NCBI GenBank assembly: GCA_026708685.1
Contig: JAPOUL010000117.1
Location: forward strand, 62,001 to 126,000
Length of the DNA stretch: 64,000 nucleotides
Direction of reading: 5' to 3'
DNA from: Bacteroidota bacterium
GTDB taxonomy: Bacteria > Bacteroidota > Rhodothermia > Rhodothermales > Bin80
Shown: positions 36,763 through 45,654 of the stretch, one piece after another
Numbering within the stretch: the stretch's first letter is position 1
Layout: each line of letters opens with the position of its first letter
Made by a program: the position numbers and the translations under genes
Notes under the pieces: generated by a model
Seen by the model: only the letters and a program-made list of their open reading frames with translations
Database searches by the model: none
Told to the model about the DNA's origin: nothing

Positions 36763-37290
36763 ATGGACTATATACCAACTATCATTATTGCATTGACGAT
36801 TGTTGGCAGTTATTTTGCAATTTTCTTCCCTTTGATTAGAGTGATCACTGGATTCAGAAGGGAGTTTCGGGCTGAAATGACAGTCATGAAAACGGATATT
36901 TTACAAGTGAAAACGGATGTCACGGTCATGAAATCTGATATTTCAGAGCTGAAGACCGACGTTTCAGAAAATAAGTTTAGACTCACTGCAGTAGAAAGCT
37001 GATTAGAAAACTTAACGACTGATGTCAATCATATCAAGGTTGATGTAGAGACAATTAAATCTGAGATTACGGAAATAAAAATGAATGCTATTAGTTTGGA
37101 GAAAGATGTCTAGTACATTAATAGTCAAGTCAATGATGACAGGATGATTTCCCAAAAAGAGCATCAATAGCTTGAAAAAATCATTGAGGAACTCACTAAA
37201 AAGGTTTTTGATCTCAACGGGCATAGGAAAAGAGTATCAGGGCGTTTATTTGAAGTCGATGAACACATTATATCTGAGTTGACAGAATGA
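36763..37290 (+). pseudogene. Small membrane-anchored coiled-coil protein interrupted by three in-frame stops
   Basis: The ATG at 36763 opens a frame with one membrane helix (about residues 5-28, IPTIIIALTIVGSYFAIFF) followed by heptad-like repeats (MKTDILQVKTDVTVMKSDI, then SELKTDVSENK). A TGA at 37000-37002 ends it at 79 residues. The same frame continues as coiled coil through TAG at 37111-37113 and TAG at 37168-37170 to a final TGA at 37288-37290, with no frameshift. The segments LTTDVNHIKVDVETIKSEI and EKIIEELTKKVFDLNGH keep the repeat pattern. The whole would be about 175 residues. This is best read as a gene decaying by point mutation, although a functional 79-residue form cannot be excluded. 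The family is a common, poorly characterised type of TM plus coiled-coil protein. Confidence 0.6.
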
Positions 37291-37375
37291 TTGTGTAACA
37301 TCATTCATTTTAGAATTTCAGATCCACGATTCCAAATTGTCAGGATCACAATCAATCAACTTGTCTGGCAATCAT

Positions 37376-38479
37376 TTAAATCAAAAGCAATCCAAGACCT
37401 GCACCCCCTGCGACCAACCAGACAGAGTTGACTTTGAATCGTAGAGTTGCGATTGCGGCCAATATGAAGATGGTGATGGGTGCCCAATCAGTGAGAATGT
37501 TCATGCCAAGTCGAATGGTGACAACAAGCATGAGAGCGACAGCACTCACATTGACGGCATCAAGAAACGCCCCCATTAATGTCGATTTGCGTAGACGGGG
37601 AATCAGGGGGTTCAGTATACTGACAAATACAAACGAAGGAAGGAATATGGCAACCGTTGCAATCATGCCGCCTTGCCACCCACCCAAGAAAACTCCAATA
37701 AAGGTGGCCGTACTTAGGACTGGTCCAGGCGTGAACTGCCCAATAGCAATAGCATCAAGGAGTTGCTGTTGCGTCAGCCATCCATAGGTTTGGACAAGAC
37801 CACCCTCCAAAAAGGCGATTAGAACATACCCGCTTCCATAAAGGACTGCACCTACCTTTAGAAAAAACCATCCGAGTGTCCAGATGCTATACTCCACTTT
37901 GGGGGTTTGTAACAGTCCATAAAGAAAGGGAAGCACAGCGGTGATCGTAGACAGTCGGTGTCTCCAATAATAAAGGGCACTTAAACCTAAGATTCCTCCT
38001 CCCAACATGGCAAACACTTCGTTGATTCCATAAAGTAGTGCAATGGAAACAGCAACACCAATTGGAACCAAAGACCATGATTTCACAGCTGATTTCCCTA
38101 AGCGCCACAGTGCTCCCAGGATGATGGCCATGACGGCAGGTTTAATTCCCTGAAGAAAGGGTTCTACCTCGGGGACTTGACCATACTCAGCATACAGCCA
38201 ACCGAGAGCACCTGTCATCAACGCTGCAGGTAGAATGAAACAAAGACCAGCGACAATCATTCCTGCAATCCCCTGTCTCTCATAGCCCACATGCATAGCC
38301 ATTTCCGTAGAGTTAGGACCAGGGATCAGATTTGTGGCTCCTACTAGATCCAGAAAATGTTCTCTGGTCAGCCATTTTCGTCTTGTGACGACTTCATCAT
38401 CAATCATGGCGATGACAGCCGCAGGACCACCGAAACCAATAAAACCTAATTTGAGGAAAAGGCGTATTAACTCCTTCAT
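37376..38479 (-). CDS. chrA: Chromate transporter family protein (two CHR domains fused)
   Basis: 367 residues from ATG 38479; a TTG directly precedes it. Two homologous CHR halves are visible: FLKLGFIGFGGPAAVIAMI with ATNLIPGPNSTEMAMHVGY in the first, and FLKVGAVLYGSGYVLIAFL with AIGQFTPGPVLSTATFIGV in the second. The paired G-F-G-G and P-G-P motifs are the ChrA hallmark. It is an inner-membrane protein, about 10-12 helices; known members export chromate, and many homologues have unknown substrates. The start codon is only 12 bases from the divergent DCC-family start. Confidence 0.9.
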   Translation of the reverse strand: MKELIRLFLKLGFIGFGGPAAVIAMIDDEVVTRRKWLTREHFLDLVGATNLIPGPNSTEMAMHVGYERQGIAGMIVAGLCFILPAALMTGALGWLYAEYGQVPEVEPFLQGIKPAVMAIILGALWRLGKSAVKSWSLVPIGVAVSIALLYGINEVFAMLGGGILGLSALYYWRHRLSTITAVLPFLYGLLQTPKVEYSIWTLGWFFLKVGAVLYGSGYVLIAFLEGGLVQTYGWLTQQQLLDAIAIGQFTPGPVLSTATFIGVFLGGWQGGMIATVAIFLPSFVFVSILNPLIPRLRKSTLMGAFLDAVNVSAVALMLVVTIRLGMNILTDWAPITIFILAAIATLRFKVNSVWLVAGGAGLGLLLI

Positions 38480-38491
38480 CAACCTAAGAAT

Positions 38492-38827
38492 ATGTCCAAA
38501 AAAATAGAAATCAACTACGATGGAGAATGTGCCTTTTGTGCTTCTTCCATACGTTGGTTACGCCAACATGATCATGGAAATCAACTCTCCTACAAAACGC
38601 TTCCCAAGGGTGCATCATGTGTGAAATTAGAGGATGAAGATGGAACATGGGAAGCATCAACAGCCGCCCTCAGGGCAGTGGGGCATCTTGGGGGAAAATG
38701 GAGAGTCATCTCTCGGATTTTGATGCTGATCCCAAGGCAAGTACGTGATGCATTGTATAGATTGATTGCGAAACACAGACATTCATTATCTACTGGCGTT
38801 CAAGCAACTCAAAATAACGCTGAATAA
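38492..38827 (+). CDS. DCC-family thiol-disulfide oxidoreductase-like protein (DUF393)
   Basis: 111 residues. The N-terminal YDGECAFCASSIRWLRQHD contains the D-x-x-C-x-x-C motif (Cys13, Cys16) that names the DCC family, with the following LSYKTLP and TAALRAVGHLGGKWR typical of it. The fold is predicted thioredoxin-like and probably redox-active, but no member has a well-defined role. Its 3' end overlaps the end of the convergent DUF4175 gene by 38 bases. It diverges from the chromate transporter with a 12-base gap, so its promoter must lie inside that gene. Confidence 0.82.
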   Translation: MSKKIEINYDGECAFCASSIRWLRQHDHGNQLSYKTLPKGASCVKLEDEDGTWEASTAALRAVGHLGGKWRVISRILMLIPRQVRDALYRLIAKHRHSLSTGVQATQNNAE

Positions 38828-41800
38828 GTCTCTGATAGTCTCGGGTGTACCCACTCTCCAATGCGTCAATCAACGCCCGCTGTAGCTGATCAATCGACAT
38901 ATTTTCCCGTAGTGGTGGGGGCGGTTGTCGGTCGATTTCAGAGGCCTGTTGGCTTTCACGCCTTCGTTCCCGTCCTTGCTCTTGTAGACTTCTGGATGCA
39001 TCAAGTAATCGGGTGAGGATTTGTTGCTGCCTCTGTCTTGTAGGACGATTGACCTGACCAGATTGTAGGTCACGAACCGTTTCTTCCATCTGTTGGGCAA
39101 TCCGTTCCAGATCCCCCGCCAGTCGGTTGGCCAGATCTCGTTGTTGCGCTAAATCTGTCAGTTGGCGGCGCATTGCTTCCTGCTGAGCTGCAATTTGATT
39201 TAAACGCTCCTGCATATCTGGACTGAGACGTTCTCCTGATGGCTGTCCAAATAATTCAGCCATAGCTTTATTCAACTGGTCCTGTTGTTGTGCCATTTGT
39301 TGGAGTTGTTGAATCATATTCTCCATGGACATTCCTCCACCACCTGAGGATGAAGAGGAATTCATCAACTGTTCTAGTAATTCACTCAGTAGAAACGCTA
39401 AATCATTGAGGCTGGTCATGGACTGCCCTCCATGAGACTCTGCTGAAATAGGATCTCGATCGGTCAATTCTTCAACCGATGCATTCATGTTCAAGAGAGC
39501 ATTCCCTGCATATCGTTGAGCATCCCGTGGCAACTGCGGTAAGTGGCGTGCCAGAGACTGAAGAGAGTCAGAAATGAGAGCACCGCCAGTGGCCAAGATC
39601 GATTGTCTTCGGGCAAAACCTCGCAGTAATGGGCTTTCGTGCGTAGCATCTCGAATCTCTGCACGAAGCTGTTCTTGATCTATGGAGAGTCGAAGTGTAT
39701 TACTGAGAACCTGTTTAAGTGCAGCTGTATTGATGCTCATCTGTTGGCCCGTCATTCCGCTCTGAATATCAGACAGGTCAGATTGGAGTTGAGACATGGC
39801 CTGGCTCATCTGCTGCTGTCCCTGATTGGCCTGCTGCATTTGTCCCGACTGCATCTGTTGAGCATTCATCTGCATTTGTTCGGGAAGTTCTTGGGATGCA
39901 GTTTGTTGATTCAGTTGTTGCATTTGAGAGGTGGGAACGTTCTTAAGATCACTCATGCGTTCGGCAATGTCTTGCATTTTTTCTTCAAGCGACATCATCT
40001 CTTGAGATGCCTGCTCCTGTTGCATGGATAGAGATTCATCAGGATCAGTCATCATGGAATCCTGAGCAGTTTGCTCTGCGAGATTATCTTGGACATTCTT
40101 TAAATCTTCAGCACGTTTGGCAGCTTCCTCAAGTTGTTGCTGAATCTGAAAGTTTTTGAACAGTTCAAGCGTACGCTCCATTCTTTCTCTGAACATTTCT
40201 TCATTAAACTCAAACTTCTCCAGCGATTCCTGCATGCCTGCAGGGTCCAGATCTGACATAGCCTCCTGTAGTTCTTGAAGTGCCTCTAGGAGTTCAGGAG
40301 AATTGATTTCCTGAGTGACGTTCTGGATTTCATCAAACAGATCAAGGAGCTCATCACTCACCAGCTCGTGATCATCCATTTGCTCGGCGGCTTCGGCCAT
40401 ATTCTGGGCCAACTCATCCACTCGATTCTGGAGCATTTCCTGGGTTTGTCGAAGGGCTTCAAGGTTTTGACGGTCATCCCAACTGGAATCCTGTTTTCTG
40501 CGTACTTCATCTCGTAGTTCATCAAACTGATCTCGTACTTGTTGTGCATCTTCAATCAACGATTCAAGATTGGATTCGGTATTTTCTTGAATGGACTCTA
40601 GAGCCTCGTAGCGTTCGGTAATGGAAGGCAGGCGTAAGGTCTGGGTTGTTGAAACTCTCTTTTTTGCTCCGTTGTAGCCGTCATTATCCCAAATCGTCAC
40701 ATAATAGCTGATCACATCTCCGGGTACAATATCAAGTTGAGTCGTGGCATCCAAGTCCCAGAGATATTGAACTTCAAGCGTGGATGGAATCGGCAGGTTC
40801 AAAACATCATAGGATTCCATGGTGTCCCCAAAACGACTTTCGGATAAACGCCACGAGAGCGTAAATCGTGAAAATCCAAAATCATCGTGAACTCGGATCG
40901 TCAATGGTATAAGTAGCTCAAAATCCATATCTGTGCTCGCCGATGGAGAGATGATTTCCACCGATGGATAGCGATCAACAATGGGGGTGATGGAATACGT
41001 AATGGGGTCAAGGTTTCGTACTACACTACGCGATTCAAGAAGGATCTGGTAGGTGGTTTCGTCGTGAATTTCAATGGTTGCAGACGATTCTTCAAAGATC
41101 ACATCATTGGAGTCAGCATCTATCGAAAGCCATGCATGTACATCCGCCATGCTTGAACTTATCGTAATGGTAGCTTGGGTACCCTGTAACGCAGTGATAT
41201 GCCCCGTGCCAGATGGTAATTGCTCAGTAGAGAGTCCAGTATAGGCTGGCGGATCAAGTGAGATCTGGAGGTTGCGTAAGACAGGGCGGTCAACAATTGT
41301 AATTTTATACCATGGAGAAGAAACGGATCCAGCGACAGCACGGTATCGTAAGGGGAAGCGTATGTTGTTTTCGTGATGAACAAACTGACCCAGAGAATCA
41401 GCACCTACTTGATTGGAACGAACAGAGGTCTCAGCAACAGTACCCAGTTGAAAGGTCACGATTTCAGGAAGCTGGGCACCGAATGCTTCGGCTATAACGG
41501 AAATGGAATCTCCCTTGATCACTTGGGTATCGCCGGGGCTCACAACCAGCGAGAATGGGGTAGGGCGCTCAAAGGATGTCCCAGGTGAGAAAAGGCGCAC
41601 AGATGCGTGTTGCAATCCTTGGGGAGCTGCCAATACCAGAATCACCAACAGCCCCACAGGAATGACCAGAAATCGACTCCAGGACAGGGCATGCATCCAA
41701 TTCACCTGATGGGTCAAGGACATCTGGGAGACTTCCTGATCAAGCGTTTTCACGGCATGATCAATTAGAGGTTGTGGGGAAGCACTTGATTTGCCACTAC

Positions 41801-42152
41801 AAAGTTCAAGGAGGCAAATGATCCGATTTTGCAGAGATGGTTTTCCAAGGGTCACGAAGAGGGCGATCCTGTGGTACTTTGATCGGTTGATCCACCCATA
41901 GAGCCATGGCCACACGACCAGCCATGTGAGGAGCACGAGAGATGCACCTGTCCAAACCCAGAATAGGACACTCCGCCAGAGAGTAGGAATCCACAGACGC
42001 ATTTCCACCATTAACAGGAGCGTTAGCCAACTTGCCACCACCAGAATGACCAGAACAATGCCCACCGAAACACGTTCTGCTACCACCCGACTCCAGCACA
42101 TCCGAAGTTGCTGCTGAATCTCCGTCAATATATCTCTGGACTCATCACTCAT
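38790..42152 (-). CDS. DUF4175-family large membrane protein with Gln/Met-rich coiled coil
   Basis: 1120 residues. Membrane helices lie near 27-48, 60-82 and about 160-180. A beta-rich, probably periplasmic region follows (about 190-520), then a very long helical region rich in Glu and Gln (about 520-1115), with a Met/Gln-dense core at about 740-800 (MQQLNQQTASQELPEQMQ). The architecture matches DUF4175 proteins of Bacteroidota and Alphaproteobacteria, whose function is unknown. The coiled coil suggests a structural or scaffold role in the envelope. It lies alone; the MoxR/BatA-type neighbours sometimes seen with such genes are absent. Its 3' end overlaps the DCC gene. Confidence 0.75.
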   Translation of the reverse strand: MSDESRDILTEIQQQLRMCWSRVVAERVSVGIVLVILVVASWLTLLLMVEMRLWIPTLWRSVLFWVWTGASLVLLTWLVVWPWLYGWINRSKYHRIALFVTLGKPSLQNRIICLLELCSGKSSASPQPLIDHAVKTLDQEVSQMSLTHQVNWMHALSWSRFLVIPVGLLVILVLAAPQGLQHASVRLFSPGTSFERPTPFSLVVSPGDTQVIKGDSISVIAEAFGAQLPEIVTFQLGTVAETSVRSNQVGADSLGQFVHHENNIRFPLRYRAVAGSVSSPWYKITIVDRPVLRNLQISLDPPAYTGLSTEQLPSGTGHITALQGTQATITISSSMADVHAWLSIDADSNDVIFEESSATIEIHDETTYQILLESRSVVRNLDPITYSITPIVDRYPSVEIISPSASTDMDFELLIPLTIRVHDDFGFSRFTLSWRLSESRFGDTMESYDVLNLPIPSTLEVQYLWDLDATTQLDIVPGDVISYYVTIWDNDGYNGAKKRVSTTQTLRLPSITERYEALESIQENTESNLESLIEDAQQVRDQFDELRDEVRRKQDSSWDDRQNLEALRQTQEMLQNRVDELAQNMAEAAEQMDDHELVSDELLDLFDEIQNVTQEINSPELLEALQELQEAMSDLDPAGMQESLEKFEFNEEMFRERMERTLELFKNFQIQQQLEEAAKRAEDLKNVQDNLAEQTAQDSMMTDPDESLSMQQEQASQEMMSLEEKMQDIAERMSDLKNVPTSQMQQLNQQTASQELPEQMQMNAQQMQSGQMQQANQGQQQMSQAMSQLQSDLSDIQSGMTGQQMSINTAALKQVLSNTLRLSIDQEQLRAEIRDATHESPLLRGFARRQSILATGGALISDSLQSLARHLPQLPRDAQRYAGNALLNMNASVEELTDRDPISAESHGGQSMTSLNDLAFLLSELLEQLMNSSSSSGGGGMSMENMIQQLQQMAQQQDQLNKAMAELFGQPSGERLSPDMQERLNQIAAQQEAMRRQLTDLAQQRDLANRLAGDLERIAQQMEETVRDLQSGQVNRPTRQRQQQILTRLLDASRSLQEQGRERRRESQQASEIDRQPPPPLRENMSIDQLQRALIDALESGYTRDYQRLIQRYFELLERQ

Positions 42153-43227
42153 AGGGCTATTTCATTAAGATATGATTGAAGGAAGCACTACTTTCATGGT
42201 AGCATACTTATTCATGATCACTAACAATCATCAAAATGCACGATGGGAAAGTGGTATCGTAGTGATGAACTTCTAACAACATTTATTCAATTAATAAGCA
42301 AGACCATAAATGATGAATGAAGATTCGTCATAATCCGAGAAAAAAGTCTATCCATATCAAAATTTGACAAGTAGAAATCCTTTGAAGAAGAGTACGAAAT
42401 CGATTATTCTTGTATATATCTTGCTAATTTATGTTCCCTCAAATCCTGAGTAATTAGGCTGGCACGATGGATAAATAAAGTCCATTTCTATTTCGTATAC
42501 CATGCCAAGACGAGAACAGTGCATGGTGGTTGTTTTCCAATGCTTCTTATATTCGTCAATGTGACGGTTCTCAACGGATCATGTACTCATCAACATTAGA
42601 GTGTTGCTTGATAAGATGTGGAGCAATCTCTGGATTGCGATTGATTTTTTTCAGCACTGGAAATCAAGTATGTTGACAAAATTCATGCTTTGAACTTAAT
42701 AAAACTTTAGATTGATGATTGAGCAGATGACTTGGTTACATTGTTGGTATCGTCGTAATTCTATCTTTTTTTAGGGCGATGTGGAAATCATGGGAGGTAT
42801 TGAAACTGAGATGGTACAGATGGAGCGGCGGTTAGAAACGAAAATTCTTGAATCAAGGTTGAGATTATTGATCGATTTTCAAAACTTGAGGGAATGATAG
42901 AGAGACAGAAGCGATGTTGCCCCTGAGGCTCTGCAAGAGCCTTGAAATTCATCATTGGGAATAGCCGACTGTATGTAGTTTCATCCTGTTTTTGTAGTCG
43001 GGTTTTATTTCAACAATGGAGGCATCCATTGTAGCAATCATGTCCCTAGCGGGCTGGTGCAGTTTGATCAATATTATTGTTTGGTTTGATCTGATTGTTC
43101 CTGCGGATTCATTACTCTCAATGTGAGGCTCCATAATGCCCGAATTTATTTTTTTCGAAAGTGTAATTAAATGGGAATTGTATCGCAAAGTAACAATGGA
43201 TATGCGGATTCAGAGCAATCAGTGGAT
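42153..43227. other. Gene-poor region of about 1.1 kb with possible gene relic
   Basis: No intact gene is supported. At 42737-42780 one frame reads a hydrophobic run (YIVGIVVILSFF). In a different frame, 42790-42897 encodes a 35-residue basic/acidic heptad-like peptide (IETEMVQMERRLETKILES). Together they resemble a frameshifted copy of the membrane plus coiled-coil type seen at 36763. The rest is AT-rich non-coding DNA next to the insertion-sequence remnant. Confidence 0.35.
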
Positions 43228-43745
43228 TCATTTCTTGGAATCCTTACGAGCCTTGGGTAAGTTAATGGGTTGAAACACTGCTTTTCGAATGGTCTCAATA
43301 TCTACACCCGGCATATCAAACTCCTCATTCAACTCCTCACGTTTTGAGTTACTCATATTCCTGCGTTTACCTCCTATATAGGTTTCATCTACTTCAACTG
43401 GACCAGCAAAAGGTTCATTTAGACTCAGTTCAAACACAGCACGAAGTCTATGCAAAATAAACCAAGCAGCTTTCTGTCCATTCCCAATTCCCAATGTAAT
43501 TTCATAGAGGACATACCTTTGATGTTTGTGAGAAACAAATCAATACAATAGCTCGAGTTACGATAACTGATCTTAGAGATTTCCAGGACTGTTCCAGTCT
43601 TAACACTGAACATAGGCCTCTTATCACATTCACGGCAGTGATTATCCATATAATTCCCAATTAAATTATTTCGTACAGAGAGGCCTTTTCGCAGATAAGA
43701 CAAGATTTGACAAAGTTCATATTCATGATTTGAGTTGCTGCCGGA
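43228..43745 (-). mobile_element. IS1595-type transposase remnant, frameshifted and truncated
   Basis: Reading on the minus strand, a zinc-ribbon-like start (YMDNHCRECDKRPMFSVKTG) leads to TVLEISKISYRN and NIKGMSSMKLHWELG, the IS1595/ISXO2 N-terminal pattern. A one-base shift near 43490-43500 moves the frame to NGQKAAWFILHRLRAVFE and then EVDETYIGGKRRNMSNSKRE, the first catalytic Asp region. The normal start codon is gone and the rest of the DDE domain is missing: after NSKRE the frame reads an unrelated 34-residue tail (ELNEEFDMPGVDIETIRKAV and on to a Lys-rich end). No terminal inverted repeats or target duplications were found by eye. It is inactive. Confidence 0.75.
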
Positions 43746-43961
43746 TCAAGTGATAATTCAGATGGCAAAGTATCATTTCTATCAATTTGATTGATTTTGG
43801 AAATCTCAGGGATGAACATCATCTAAATCCAAAGTATGAATGTAATGACTACATTGATCGTAGTGGTCAGTATGTTTTTGAGCTTGACTGAGATAGAACA
43901 GAAACTTCCTCACGCAAGGTTGGATCACAGTATTCAAAGTCTCTTATGTCTGATTGGTGGG

Positions 43962-45083
43962 TCAGGCATTATTCGTCATTGCATGATATATGGATTGCGG
44001 CGGCACATAGGACCCATGCTCGCTCTCTACAAGAGCACCATATCGTAGATATCCGTCGAAAACCTTCTCGGCCTCCCACCGATCACAGGATGAGCTGATA
44101 AGTGCCTCAATGACATCGGATTTGTAAAGATACGGGTTGGGGGATGACTCGTGGATGCATTGAAGTAGGATGTCCACATGATCTGAGTGTCCGAAGATGT
44201 AGTGATTAAAGTGGAAGTTGATGGACTTGCGTCCCTTGGCCAAGACTTGCCGCAGTCCAGCATCCGTCATGATGCCTCCATAGGATCGCAAGTGCTCTGC
44301 GGCATCATGAGCATAAGAGCTCGTGAAGAGCGCAAACCCACATGTTTCTTTGATCATCGCTTCCTCCCATTCGGTCGTGTCGCCCTGAGCATTCCCATCT
44401 TCAACCATCCAGTCGCGGATGATCGCCCGCTCCTCGTCTTGACTGAGCCATCCAATGTCCTTAATGTTTTTGGAAGACAAGGTATATCCTGCTTTTTGGA
44501 AGCCTCTGTGAGTGAGTGGGTTTCCAGCCGCGATAAAGACTACTGGCCTATTGATGTTCCCCGATTCAATGCGATGGAGGAATTGTCGTATTACGGAGGC
44601 CATACTGGGAGGGAGCCTCTCAGAGATATAATGTGCCTTCCTCCTCAGCAAAAGAAGCGGAGTCGTACCTTCGCCGAGTACCTGGTCCATTTTGTGTGCA
44701 AAGGACTCAACCATTCTTCCTCTTCTGAGTGTGTCCAGAACAGGATCCGTCAGTGTCCATGAATGATCTGGGTTGCAAACACCCACATCCTCACCTCTAA
44801 TCTGAGCACTGAGACAGGCTGGGTGCCACAGGGACTCCCATGAAATGTCAATCGGATTCCAGCCCAAACTGACCCCCATCTTCCAGCATTGATCCAATAA
44901 TGCAACCTTGCCTGAGCCTCCAGGACCTTCAACAAGTAGAGTTGTACCGCCATGGCCTGCCTCTTTGGCCTTTGTGAGGAGTTTACGAAGGGGGGAGAGA
45001 ATGTGTGTTCGCCCGTGGAAGTGGCGAGATGCCCCAATACCTAAATCTCCATTACGATAAGGAGATGGGAATTTATGCTTCAT
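43962..45083 (-). CDS. AAA-type ATPase paralogue with degenerate Walker motifs
   Basis: 373 residues. After an N-terminal stretch ending HFHGRTHILSPLRKL comes a P-loop-like GPGGSGKVALLDQC, in which the Ser/Thr after Lys is Val. The Walker B position reads PLLLLRRKAHYI, with Arg-Arg where the sister ATPase at 50110 has Asp-Glu. The remainder aligns along its length with that sister: FIAAGNPLTHRGF with LLAAGLATTPSVF, EERAIIRDWMVEDGNA with SERAVIFAWITKDANV, and GGIMTDAGLRQVLAKGRKS with GRIMTPDGLKAVLELGRSG. A C-terminal winged-helix-like part follows. I infer a nucleotide-binding or inactive partner of a P-loop ATPase, function unknown. It is probably expressed alone; the IS remnant lies just downstream. 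Confidence 0.75.
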   Translation of the reverse strand: MKHKFPSPYRNGDLGIGASRHFHGRTHILSPLRKLLTKAKEAGHGGTTLLVEGPGGSGKVALLDQCWKMGVSLGWNPIDISWESLWHPACLSAQIRGEDVGVCNPDHSWTLTDPVLDTLRRGRMVESFAHKMDQVLGEGTTPLLLLRRKAHYISERLPPSMASVIRQFLHRIESGNINRPVVFIAAGNPLTHRGFQKAGYTLSSKNIKDIGWLSQDEERAIIRDWMVEDGNAQGDTTEWEEAMIKETCGFALFTSSYAHDAAEHLRSYGGIMTDAGLRQVLAKGRKSINFHFNHYIFGHSDHVDILLQCIHESSPNPYLYKSDVIEALISSSCDRWEAEKVFDGYLRYGALVESEHGSYVPPQSIYHAMTNNA

Positions 45084-45654
45084 GTTGGTAATAATTCGTG
45101 ATGATTTATGAGATGGTTAGATAACCAACAATAGCTCCCTACGTTCCCATAAGGAAAATGACACGCTCATCAAAGCTTCTAAAACCATGATGGAATGGCT
45201 TTTTCCCACCCCCACCTGTCCATTAGACCATTGCATATAGAAGATTGTGCTGTTTTTTTTCAGTTCATTAATTCAAGATTTTCGGATGTTTGAATCTGAA
45301 GATCATCAAATATTCATGTTACAGAGAATAAAGGAATGATTTGTTTTGAAAATCGATGACAAACCCCCATGAACGCTACCATCAAGGGTTGTTTTTTTGA
45401 TCAATTGCATTTGCTCAATTGGATCAATTATCCATGCTTTTGGTTTCATTGTCATAGCGAATATGCTCATTCTTGCTCCCGTAGAACTCAATTTAGTAAG
45501 AAGCTTTTGCAAAACCTCAGAGTTTTCGTAGAAATATTGCTCTGAAGCACCTGTGACGCATTTTCTATAGTTCACCAAGAGGTTTTGCAAACGGCTCGTA
45601 ATACATTAGTTTCACTTGAGATTGTTCGCCCCTCATTTCACTGGATGAACTTAT
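45084..45654. other. Intergenic region with one weak reading frame
   Basis: About 570 bases between the degenerate ATPase and glgC, which diverge. A 94-codon minus-strand frame at 45306-45590 (TTG start; peptide includes NSEVLQKLLTKLSSTGARMS) looks mildly protein-like but matches no family I know. It has no ribosome site, so I do not call it as a gene. The glgC and ATPase promoters must lie here. Confidence 0.35.

Noticed and set aside
42952-43188. 78-codon minus-strand frame next to the transposase remnant as the missing transposase C-terminus
   Set aside because: It does not show the DDE-domain segments expected after VDETYIGGK and is not in the right order to be the missing half.
43836-44048. 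70-codon plus-strand frame at the end of the degenerate ATPase
   Set aside because: It overlaps the ATPase 3' end in antisense and has no motif or ribosome site.
45306-45590. 94-codon minus-strand frame as a gene
   Set aside because: TTG start, no ribosome site, no recognised family, AT-rich intergenic setting. Noted in the intergenic entry only.
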